Below, piece by piece: positions 11,737 through 20,315 of a stretch of DNA of 64,000 nt. The translations under genes and the position numbers were made by a program. This DNA comes from Parabacteroides chongii (GTDB lineage Bacteria > Bacteroidota > Bacteroidia > Bacteroidales > Tannerellaceae). Positions within the stretch are counted from its first letter, which is position 1; each line of letters opens with the position of its first letter. The stretch covers positions 2,202,501 to 2,266,500 of the forward strand of contig NZ_CP120849.1 in NCBI RefSeq assembly GCF_029581355.1. The letters are read 5' to 3'. Below the pieces are notes generated by a model. It saw only the letters and a program-made list of their open reading frames with translations. It was not told the origin of the DNA and did not search any database.

Positions 11737-14700
11737 ATGGTTAAAAAAATAATATTCTTATTGGCATTTTTTTCCTTTTTTGTAGTGATAAATACTACTG
11801 CCATAGCTCAATCAGCACAAAAAATAGATATTACGCTGAAGAAGCAAACGATAAAAGAATTAATATCTACATTAGAAAAGAAAACTGATTATACTTTCTT
11901 GTATAGTGATATTGATGTAGATGCTCCTGTCGATATTGATGTAGAGGGGAAAAGTATCCGGGAAGTTTTGAATATGGTGTTTGGGCCGTATGATATCTCA
12001 TATGAGATAAAAAATAAAAGAATCATACTGAGGAAGGGAGCAAATAGAACAACTGATCAGACATTAAATAAGATTATTGTTAAAGGAACTGTTTTGGATG
12101 CTCAAAACGAACCTCTTTCAGGAGCTTCGATTACAATAAAATCTCAACAGACAGGAACGGTTTCGGACATTGATGGTAAGTTCAGTTTGGAAGTACCTCA
12201 GAATAGCGTAATTAGTGTTTCTTATCTGGGGTTTGTAAGCAAAGATGTTAAAGTCACGGATGGCAGAGATTTAAGAATCGTTCTGCAAGAGAATGCTAAG
12301 CAATTGGAGGGTGTAGTCGTAGTGGGATATGGCGTACAGAAAAAGGTAAATATTAGCGGCGCTGTAGATGCAGTAGGAACTGAAGTGTTTGAAGGTCGAT
12401 CATTTCCTAATGCTACGCAGGCGTTACAAGGTGCTGTTCCCAACTTGAATATAAGTTTGGCAGACGGAAAACCCCAACGTGCTGCTTCTTTCAATATACG
12501 CGGTACTACTTCAATTGGGCAGGGAGGTAATGCTTTGGTTTTAATAGATGGTGTGGAAGGAGATCCTTCTTTGCTTAACCCCAATGATATTGCAAGTGTC
12601 AGTGTTTTGAAAGATGCCGCTTCGGCTGCTATTTATGGTGCTAGAGCAGCTTTTGGAGTAGTGTTGATAACAACAAAAGCTCCACAAAAAGGTAAAGTAT
12701 CAGTTAATTATACCGGAAACTTTTCTCTCAGATCGATTGCGAAAAAGCCAGAGTATGTAACTGATGGTGTGACTTATTTGGAACATTTCAGAGAAGCGTG
12801 GTGGAACCAGAACGGAACAGTACCGGAAAATCTGAATGGTTTTCAACCCTATAGTGATGCATGGCTGGAACGCATGAGGGCTTGGAAAGCATCAGGCGCA
12901 GGACCGAAGACTGAAATATTACCAAATGGAGATTATGAGTATTATTACAACATGGACCATTATGATCTTTTATATAAAGACCACTCTTTTGCTCAGGATC
13001 ATAACTTGAATATTTCAGGGGGGAGCGATAAGAGCGATTTTTATATTTCAGGACGTTTTTATGGTTTCGATGGTATGTTTAACTTTAATCCGGATGATTA
13101 TAAGGCCTATAATCTAAGGGCTAAAGGTTCTCTTATGGCTACGAAATGGTTACGTATTTCCAATAATATGGAATTTTCTCGAGATTATTTCCATCAACCT
13201 CTTTTCGGAGCTGCTTCTGGCTTTCTTACTCCCGAGCGTTGTATCGAAGTAACAGGCTTTCCAACAATGCCGATATATAACCCTGATGGGACTTATACAC
13301 GTACAGGGGCTTTTGGTATTGGCGGTTTGATTAATAAAACGAATTATAGGGATAATACGAGAAATTTGTTTAAAAATACAGTCGGTTTTAGTGCTAATTT
13401 CCTTAATAATACATTACGCGTTAATGGAGATTATACTTTTAGTTATGATGTTGGCGAACGTTTTGAAAAAGCGGTTAAAGTTCCGTTCTATGATAATGCG
13501 AATGCAACTGCTCCTACTGGAATATTTGGAGACGAATTAGGAAGTATCCTTGAACGGACAGGTAAAACGATGTATACGGCTTCCAATATTTATGCAGAGT
13601 ATGAAAATACATTTGCGGAAGATCATTATTTAAAAGCGATGGCCGGTTGGAATTACGAAACATCTACTTTTAAAGTGAACAGCATTTCGCGTAACGGGTT
13701 GTTAATTGAAAGTGCAGAAAGCGTGCAATTAGCTACCGGAAAGTCTATTTATCCATCAGCAGAGTATGTTAGATGGAGAACATTGGGTACGTTTTTCCGC
13801 CTGAACTATAGTTATAAGAATCGTTATTTGGTGGAAGTAAATGGACGATATGATGGTTCTTCTCGATTTCCGAACAATCAGCAATGGGGATTTTTCCCTT
13901 CTATTTCAGGTGCATGGAGAGTTTCGGAAGAATCGTTCTGGCATGTGAATGATAATATTTTATCAGATGCTAAGGTGCGTGCTTCTTATGGCTCTTTAGG
14001 TAATGGGAACATTTCTCCTTATCAATACTTGGATTTGTTATACATTTCTAACTCGAGGTTGGTACTTGATGGTGCGTTGCGTAAAAGAACAAGTGCTCCC
14101 AATCCTATTCCGGATGGACTGACATGGGAAAAAGCTACCACTACGAATATTGGATTGGATTTTGGAGTATTAAAAGGTAAATTACGTTTCAATGGTGATT
14201 ATTACATTCGAAAAACGACGGATATGTATGTACCGGGACCTACTTTACCTGATATTTTTGGTGCTGCCGCTCCTAAAGGTAATTATGCAGGGATGACAAC
14301 GAAGGGATTTGAACTTACCCTGAATTGGCAAGATCAATTCATGCTAGCTGATAAAAACTTCAATTATCAGATTCGTGCAACTCTATACGACTATGTATCG
14401 AAAATCGACAAGTATAACAATCCAACCAAGCGATTTACGGATTATTACGAAGGAATGACCGTTGGTGAGATTTGGGGATTTAAAACGGATGGATTATTCC
14501 AACATGATCCGACGCCGGAAGAATATGTCAATACTATTTTTACACCTTCTTCTGATTCTAAATGGCATGCAGGTGACCTGAAGATTCAAAATTTGGATAA
14601 TAGTCCTGATAATATGATTACTAAAGGCGATCAAACGGTAGATAATCCCGGAGATATGACTATTATCGGTAACTCTTCTCCTCGTTATCAGTATAGTTTT

Positions 14701-15216
14701 ACTTTGAGTGCTGATTGGAATGGATTTTTCTTATCTGCGTTCTTCCAAGGGGTAGGCAAAATGAATTGGTATCCGGGAGCGGAATCTGCTTTTTGGGGAC
14801 AGTATAATCGGGCATACAACCAAATACCGTCATGGCATCTAGGTAATTATTGGACACCGGAAAATACAGGTGCTTATTTACCACGCTATAGGGGAGGTCA
14901 GAATCCTCCGGTATTTGAAGCGAACGATAGATATTTGCAAAATGCAGCTTATTTGATGTTGAAGAATTTGCAGATAGGTTATACGCTACCTGAATCATGG
15001 TCATCAAAGATAGGTGCAAAGAATGCCCGTATCTATTTGAGTGGTGAAAATCTAGCAAGTTGGTCGCCTCTCTACAAGGTAACAAAAAATAGCATGGATG
15101 TTCTTACTGCGATGGGAACGACAGATCCTGACGGCGATGGTAGTTTTGATCAAGGATCAGGAAACGGATACCCTTTGTTGAAGACTTTCTCACTTGGTGT
15201 TTCAGTTACTTTTTAG
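11737..15216 (+). CDS. susC: SusC-like TonB-dependent receptor with STN signalling domain
   Basis: Outer-membrane glycan importer, 1159 residues from the ATG at 11737 (MVKKIIFLLAFFSFF); the frame also extends 12 codons upstream to a TTG. A signal peptide ends near NTTAIAQSAQ. An STN domain (about 35-90, KIDITLKKQTIKELISTL) is followed by a carboxypeptidase-like domain (about 115-190), the plug (SVSVLKDAASAAIYGARAAFG near 290) and the beta-barrel up to the terminal SLGVSVTF. The STN domain marks it as a signal-transducing receptor that talks to the FecR/ECF pair just upstream. It forms a pair with the next gene. Confidence 0.95.
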   Translation: MVKKIIFLLAFFSFFVVINTTAIAQSAQKIDITLKKQTIKELISTLEKKTDYTFLYSDIDVDAPVDIDVEGKSIREVLNMVFGPYDISYEIKNKRIILRKGANRTTDQTLNKIIVKGTVLDAQNEPLSGASITIKSQQTGTVSDIDGKFSLEVPQNSVISVSYLGFVSKDVKVTDGRDLRIVLQENAKQLEGVVVVGYGVQKKVNISGAVDAVGTEVFEGRSFPNATQALQGAVPNLNISLADGKPQRAASFNIRGTTSIGQGGNALVLIDGVEGDPSLLNPNDIASVSVLKDAASAAIYGARAAFGVVLITTKAPQKGKVSVNYTGNFSLRSIAKKPEYVTDGVTYLEHFREAWWNQNGTVPENLNGFQPYSDAWLERMRAWKASGAGPKTEILPNGDYEYYYNMDHYDLLYKDHSFAQDHNLNISGGSDKSDFYISGRFYGFDGMFNFNPDDYKAYNLRAKGSLMATKWLRISNNMEFSRDYFHQPLFGAASGFLTPERCIEVTGFPTMPIYNPDGTYTRTGAFGIGGLINKTNYRDNTRNLFKNTVGFSANFLNNTLRVNGDYTFSYDVGERFEKAVKVPFYDNANATAPTGIFGDELGSILERTGKTMYTASNIYAEYENTFAEDHYLKAMAGWNYETSTFKVNSISRNGLLIESAESVQLATGKSIYPSAEYVRWRTLGTFFRLNYSYKNRYLVEVNGRYDGSSRFPNNQQWGFFPSISGAWRVSEESFWHVNDNILSDAKVRASYGSLGNGNISPYQYLDLLYISNSRLVLDGALRKRTSAPNPIPDGLTWEKATTTNIGLDFGVLKGKLRFNGDYYIRKTTDMYVPGPTLPDIFGAAAPKGNYAGMTTKGFELTLNWQDQFMLADKNFNYQIRATLYDYVSKIDKYNNPTKRFTDYYEGMTVGEIWGFKTDGLFQHDPTPEEYVNTIFTPSSDSKWHAGDLKIQNLDNSPDNMITKGDQTVDNPGDMTIIGNSSPRYQYSFTLSADWNGFFLSAFFQGVGKMNWYPGAESAFWGQYNRAYNQIPSWHLGNYWTPENTGAYLPRYRGGQNPPVFEANDRYLQNAAYLMLKNLQIGYTLPESWSSKIGAKNARIYLSGENLASWSPLYKVTKNSMDVLTAMGTTDPDGDGSFDQGSGNGYPLLKTFSLGVSVTF

Positions 15217-15238
15217 TTTAATCTTTTACTTCCAGAAT

Positions 15239-17062
15239 ATGAAAAAGTATTTATTTATATTACTAGCTATAGCGTTCTTGTTGCCAGGTTGTGAATTGAA
15301 TGAAGAACCAGTTTCCACTATCGACAAGAACTCTGTTTTCAGTAGTGAAGAAGGTTTGTCTGCCTATTCTATGTCATTTTATGAAATTTTCCCGTCTCCT
15401 ACTGTGCAAGGCGCAATAGAAGGAGGTTATGAAGGTTTCGGTGCGATTCCTACTGATTATTGTGCTGCTCAGTCTATTCTACCTTTTGTTCTACTGAATG
15501 GAGTCAGTGAAAATACGAGTACGGGCTGGAACTGGGCGAATTTGCGTAACTTGAATTACTTTATTGTTAATTGTACGAATCCTGATGTTCCGGAAGAGGT
15601 AAGAAATAATTATATCGGACTTGCCAGGTTCTTTCGTGCATGGTTCTATTTCGATAAGGTGAAGACATTTGGTGACGTACCTTGGGTAGATCGTCCATTG
15701 GATCCTCAAGATGAGGATATATTGTATGGCTCACGTGATTCACGAGAACTCGTGATGGAAAAGGTGTATGAAGATTTGATGTTTGCAGCTCAGAATATAA
15801 CCCGTACTACAGATGCGACCCAGTGTACCTATGTTACCAAGTGGGCTGTATTGGCTTTTGCCTCTCGCGTTGCATTATTTGAAGGTACTTTTCGGAAATA
15901 TCATAATCTGAATTTAGCAACATCGGCTGACACGTGGTTGAAACGAGCTGAAGATGCGGCATACGAAGTAATGCAGAGTTCGGGAAAACGGCTAAACCCC
16001 AGTTATCGTGAATTATTCACCAGTAATAATCCTCCTACTACCGAAACAATTTTAGCTATTACGGGAAGTGAATCTTTAGGTATAATGCATAGTACTAATT
16101 GGTATTGGTCGACGGGAATTACAGTTACAACGCATTTTATTCGTCCTTTTGTATGTACTTATTTGCAAAAAAATGGTACGCCTTATACAGATCGTCCGGG
16201 GTGGCAATATGAGGATTTTTACGAGGAATTTCAAAATCGTGATGAACGATTGAGTGCTACACTTCGTTATCCGGGATATAAGCGTGAAGGAAATCTTGCG
16301 TTACCATTATTGAATGGTATCGGTCGGTTAGGTTATCAGATGTATAAACTTTGTGTTGATGCGACGGCTCCTGATGCAGCTCAGTTAAGTACTCATGCCT
16401 TACAGGTGATACGTTATGGAGAAGTGTTGCTTAATTATGCCGAGGCAAAAGCTGAATTAGGGACATTTACGAATGATGACTGGAGTAAAACGATAGGTGC
16501 TTTACGGGAACGTGCAGGTATTACGGGAGGTCTTACGAGCAAACCGACTGTAGTGGATAATTATTTGAAAAATACTTATTATCCAAATATTTCTGATCCG
16601 GTGATTTTGGAAATACGCCGTGAGCGTGGAATTGAACTATCATTTGAGGGGGTCCGTTTTGATGATGTTCGTCGTTGGAAATGTGGAAATTTATTTAAAA
16701 TGAGTTGGACGGGTATGTATATTCCTTTTATTAACCTGCCGTTAGACATAGATCATGATGGAACTCATGATGTGATCTATTATACAGACGAGGCTGAGCT
16801 GGCAAAGGCAGATGCTTTATGCAATAATCCGAATGTATATAAAGTTGCGGTAAGTACAAATCCTGATTCACCTTTGTTACAGGTTCATCCTGCAGGTGAT
16901 GGCGTAGGATACTATTTGGCATGGCGTACCAATGAAGATCATCTTAAAGTTTGGGGATCAAAGCAATATTTATATCCTATTCCTAGAGCAGCATTAAATC
17001 TAAATCCGAATCTCGGTCAGAATCCAGGATGGGAAAATGGTGCCACCAATGATGGAAACTAA
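15239..17062 (+). CDS. susD: SusD-like glycan-binding lipoprotein
   Basis: Surface lipoprotein of 607 residues that closes over the SusC barrel as a lid. I start at the ATG at 15239, giving a lipoprotein signal (MKKYLFILLAIAFLLPGC, cysteine 18). RagB/SusD family features include the helical NYIGLARFFRAWFYFDKVKTFGDVPWV segment (read in parts, about residues 120-145) and the C-terminal IRRERGIELSFEGVRFDDVRRW signature near 460. It follows susC after 22 bases. Confidence 0.95.
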   Translation: MKKYLFILLAIAFLLPGCELNEEPVSTIDKNSVFSSEEGLSAYSMSFYEIFPSPTVQGAIEGGYEGFGAIPTDYCAAQSILPFVLLNGVSENTSTGWNWANLRNLNYFIVNCTNPDVPEEVRNNYIGLARFFRAWFYFDKVKTFGDVPWVDRPLDPQDEDILYGSRDSRELVMEKVYEDLMFAAQNITRTTDATQCTYVTKWAVLAFASRVALFEGTFRKYHNLNLATSADTWLKRAEDAAYEVMQSSGKRLNPSYRELFTSNNPPTTETILAITGSESLGIMHSTNWYWSTGITVTTHFIRPFVCTYLQKNGTPYTDRPGWQYEDFYEEFQNRDERLSATLRYPGYKREGNLALPLLNGIGRLGYQMYKLCVDATAPDAAQLSTHALQVIRYGEVLLNYAEAKAELGTFTNDDWSKTIGALRERAGITGGLTSKPTVVDNYLKNTYYPNISDPVILEIRRERGIELSFEGVRFDDVRRWKCGNLFKMSWTGMYIPFINLPLDIDHDGTHDVIYYTDEAELAKADALCNNPNVYKVAVSTNPDSPLLQVHPAGDGVGYYLAWRTNEDHLKVWGSKQYLYPIPRAALNLNPNLGQNPGWENGATNDGN

Positions 17063-17196
17063 AAAGTAGAGATCTTTTAGTTTTTATAAAAGGAAGCTGT
17101 GTCAAAAGTGATCATTCTGTTCTCTTGTACTTGTGTACAACGTTGATATACAATATTCGGGGTGAAATGGTGGGTCGATTCCGCCATAAAAGAATG

Positions 17197-17204
17197 TACT
17201 TTTG
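17197..17204 (+). promoter_or_regulatory. TAnnTTTG promoter element upstream of GH89 gene
   Basis: TACTTTTG matches the Bacteroidales -7 consensus exactly and lies 55 bases before the chosen start of the GH89 gene. No good TTTG element is seen at the -33 spacing. Confidence 0.5.
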
Positions 17205-17259
17205 CCACAGTTCCTGTTTGATATTTATAAGATTATTGAACAACCATAATATTTCATAT

Positions 17260-19605
17260 ATGGAAAAGAAAAAAATAATAACCAAAACGAAAAATAGACT
17301 TTATTATGATGGTTATCATCTTTCTCGACGGGATTTTTTGACAAAAAGCATTACATGTATTGGAGCTCTTAGTGCTTTTTCGAGTTTTACAATGTTTACG
17401 ACTAGTAGTTGTGTGTCCGGGCATAGTCTGCATACAAGTGATTCTGTCGTGGCAGCGGATAATCTTCTGAAAAGAGTTGTTCCAGAACTTGTAGACAAAG
17501 TTCGGTTTGAAGAAATTCCTTCTGATAATGATTTAGATGTTTTCGAACTGCAAAGTGATGATGAAATCCTCGTGATTCGTGGCAACAACGGCGTTTCGAT
17601 GGCTTCGGGACTAAACTGGTATTTGAAACATTACTGTCATTGTCAGATCACTTTTCGTGATCGACAACTGAACATACCAGATCTGTTACCCCAAATAGCA
17701 GAAGTCGTAAGGATTGTATCTCTGTATCAATACCGTTATTATTTTAATTATTGCACATTTGCTTATACATTGGCATGGTGGGATTGGAACGATTGGGAAT
17801 GGATGATTGATCTGATGGCTCTTTACGGTATTAATGTTCCTTTAGCGGTGACTGGTCAGGAAGGTATTTGGCGGAATGTTGGAAAACGTCTAGGTTTATC
17901 AGAGGAACAGATGCAGGATTTCTATGTTGGACCCGGTTATTTGCCATTTGGTTGGATGGGGTGTCTCGACCGCTGGGCAGGACCGCTTCCTAATTCGTGG
18001 ATCGATGATCATATTGAACTTCAAAAGAAAATTCTCAAACGGGAACGTGAACTTGGAATGACCCCCGTTTTACAGGGATTTAGTGGACACGTCCCGCGTA
18101 AATTGAAAGACGTTGATAAAAATGCTAAGCTGGTCAAACTATCTCCATGGGTTAATTTTGAACCGACTTATTTTGTTGATCCTGCTGATCCGTATTTTAT
18201 TGAAATTGGAAAAATATTTCTCGAAGAGCAAACGAAACTTTTCGGAACTAATCATCTTTATGCTTCGGATCCATTTATTGAAATGCCGCCCGAGAATAAT
18301 GATCCCGAATTTATACGCAAAATGGGATCATCTATCTATCAATCTATGCAGTCTGTCGATTCCGAAGCTGTTTGGATGTTGCAAAGTTGGCCTTTCGTTC
18401 ATTTTAATACGGAGTTTTGGCAAGCATCGCAAGCCGAGGCGTTCTTCCGGAGTGTTCCACAGGGTAAATTACTGATTCTTGACTTATATTGCGATGTGAC
18501 GCCGGGCTGGCCTAAATTTGAAAATGCCTTTTTCGGTCAACCGTGGATTTGGTGTATTATCCAGAATTTCGGAGGACAGGTTAGTTTACATGGAGGGCTT
18601 GACATTATGGCCGCGGATCTGCGTAAAGCCCTTGAACAGCGAGGGAAAGCTTCGGGTAATATGGCTGGAATTGGATATGCTATGGAAGGTCTTTGCTATA
18701 ATCCTGTTATTGACGAGTTTCAATCGGATATGATTTGGCGTACTTCCATTCCTGATATCACGGAGTGGCTTAGTGGATTTGTTAAACGGCGTTATGGGAA
18801 AGACTTTCTTAAAGCTCGGGAAGTTTGGGGTAAATTACATCAAACAGTTTATCAGCAGAATCAGAATCATGGAAATATCCTACAGGCCCAACCGTCATTT
18901 ACTTATAAGGCTGCAAAACCTGATAAGACTTTCGCATTGATTTGGAAATCTTTTTTAGATATCTCAGATGAAGTAGGTAAAGAGAAAACTTATCAATTCG
19001 ATATTGTGAACGTGACACGGCATGCATTAGGTTTATTAGCGCCTCTTTATTATGGAAAACTTATTACAGCCTATCTAAATAAAGATCGAGATGCTTTGAA
19101 AGCTGCTTATGAAAAGATGGATGAATTAATAAACGATATCGATCGGCAATTGGCTACTAATTCAGAGTTTTTGTTGGGGGCATGGCTTGAAAGAGCAAAA
19201 CGCTGGGGACACACACAAGATGAGAAAAAACAATATGAATGGAATGCCCGTAAAATTATTTCAGTTTGGGCATTTGATGGTGAACTTAATGATTATGCAG
19301 CTAAACAATGGTCAGGAATGATGCGTGATTATTACGGGCGTAGATGGAGACATTTTTATAACTCGATAGACAAATCATTAGCTGACGGTACGAAATGGGA
19401 TAGTCGTCATTATACGGATGATCTCTTACGGTTACAAGAAGATTGGACGAGGGAGACAACTGTTTTTCCTGCTCATATAAGTGCTGAAGACCCGGTTGTT
19501 GTTGCAAAATCTCTTTACGAAAAATATGCTGGTGAATTTGAAGTCCCTTTGAATATCCCGAAATTCAAGATGATGGATGGAGTTCCAGCGCTGCTTACAG
19601 AGTAA
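17260..19605 (+). CDS. GH89 alpha-N-acetylglucosaminidase
   Basis: Exo-glycosidase removing terminal alpha-linked GlcNAc (NAGLU family). I start at 17260 (MEKKKIITKTKNRLYYDGYH), giving 781 residues; the frame continues 45 codons upstream without features. The N-terminus holds a Tat-like signal, SRRDFLTKSI, and a hydrophobic stretch. The domain order is the NAGLU N-terminal domain (about 70-150), a TIM barrel starting YYFNYCTFAYTLAWWDWNDW (about 155) and a C-terminal helical domain. Likely catalytic glutamates are Glu341 in DPFIEMPPE and Glu476 in GYAMEGLCYNP, by alignment in memory with human NAGLU. Bacterial relatives act on mucin alpha-1,4-GlcNAc caps. It is the only glycoside hydrolase in the locus. 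Confidence 0.9.
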   Translation: MEKKKIITKTKNRLYYDGYHLSRRDFLTKSITCIGALSAFSSFTMFTTSSCVSGHSLHTSDSVVAADNLLKRVVPELVDKVRFEEIPSDNDLDVFELQSDDEILVIRGNNGVSMASGLNWYLKHYCHCQITFRDRQLNIPDLLPQIAEVVRIVSLYQYRYYFNYCTFAYTLAWWDWNDWEWMIDLMALYGINVPLAVTGQEGIWRNVGKRLGLSEEQMQDFYVGPGYLPFGWMGCLDRWAGPLPNSWIDDHIELQKKILKRERELGMTPVLQGFSGHVPRKLKDVDKNAKLVKLSPWVNFEPTYFVDPADPYFIEIGKIFLEEQTKLFGTNHLYASDPFIEMPPENNDPEFIRKMGSSIYQSMQSVDSEAVWMLQSWPFVHFNTEFWQASQAEAFFRSVPQGKLLILDLYCDVTPGWPKFENAFFGQPWIWCIIQNFGGQVSLHGGLDIMAADLRKALEQRGKASGNMAGIGYAMEGLCYNPVIDEFQSDMIWRTSIPDITEWLSGFVKRRYGKDFLKAREVWGKLHQTVYQQNQNHGNILQAQPSFTYKAAKPDKTFALIWKSFLDISDEVGKEKTYQFDIVNVTRHALGLLAPLYYGKLITAYLNKDRDALKAAYEKMDELINDIDRQLATNSEFLLGAWLERAKRWGHTQDEKKQYEWNARKIISVWAFDGELNDYAAKQWSGMMRDYYGRRWRHFYNSIDKSLADGTKWDSRHYTDDLLRLQEDWTRETTVFPAHISAEDPVVVAKSLYEKYAGEFEVPLNIPKFKMMDGVPALLTE

Positions 19606-20079
19606 AAAATCAATGCAGTTCTATAGATTCGGTAAATATTGTTGCTACTGACAGAGCAGTTAACAGTAGACAGAGGGTAGGGAGGGTGGGTGACCATAGT
19701 TGAAGCGTAGCGTGTCATGTAAAAAAATAATCCAGATTAAATATCTTCCGTAAAGAATAATTACATATATTTGTTTAATCTCTATTATTATTTTATTGCC
19801 CATTGCCTGAACTGTACACCTCTTTTGCAAGAAACCCTGTAACCGACCGAAATGATCATGGCAAGGTAGTAAAAATCAATGTATCGATTAACCTTTCTAT
19901 TACCTTCCTGACGAACTACTCGAATTTTTATTATTTACAGGTAAATCAGATGTTTAATGTAAAAGTACGATAAACATTTCGATAATCAGTCAGAAAAGAA
20001 GGCGGATATTGATTAGTGCCCAGACCCACAATTATAGAAAAGTGGCAGGTCGGATAATAGGGATTTCCGATATATTTAG
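19606..20079. other. Intergenic region between GH89 gene and the cobalamin locus
   Basis: No gene seen. Near 19646-19680 there is a degenerate run of CTGACAG/GTTAACAG/GTAGACAG units resembling the GTTGACAG repeat found at 42958-43038. No clear terminator for the upstream gene is visible. Confidence 0.5.
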
Positions 20080-20087
20080 TACTTTTG
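20080..20087 (+). promoter_or_regulatory. Promoter element of the cobalamin operon
   Basis: TACTTTTG, an exact TAnnTTTG -7 element, lies about 12-15 bases before the first conserved bases of the riboswitch, where the transcript would be expected to begin. Confidence 0.7.
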
Positions 20088-20097
20088 CCATCGAATT

Positions 20098-20310
20098 ATG
20101 GTGTAACGGCTTAGTTTCCACTATCCGTTAGTAAAAGGGAATCCGGTGCGAATCCGGAACTGTACCCGTAGCTGTAAGTTCTGTAACCCCGGCAAATCTT
20201 GTTGCCACTGACTGCAAAGTTGGGAAGGCGGCCGATCATGGGAGAACGAGCCAGAAAACCTGCCATCATTCTGTTGATGCGATACCTCGGGTAAGGTATT
20301 GATAGACCTG
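20098..20310 (+). ncRNA. Cobalamin (AdoCbl-type) riboswitch
   Basis: The conserved core is clear: AAAAGGGAATCCGGTGCGAA followed by TCCGGAACTGTACCCG, then GCCACTG near 20203, GGGAAGGCGG near 20221 and GAGCCAGAAAACCTGCC near 20248. The L5 loop TACCCG (20163-20168) is perfectly complementary to CGGGTA (20288-20293), which is the loop of a 6-bp hairpin ATACCT/AGGTAT (20282-20299). This is the expected kissing-loop pair. The hairpin ends 16 bases before the btuB ATG, so ligand binding should hide the ribosome binding region (control of translation is inferred). Confidence 0.95.
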
Positions 20311-20315
20311 AAGAT

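Noticed and set aside
19646..19700. Second, degenerate cobalamin riboswitch
   Set aside because: Only TTGCTACTGAC resembles the GCCACTG element; the rest of the core is absent.
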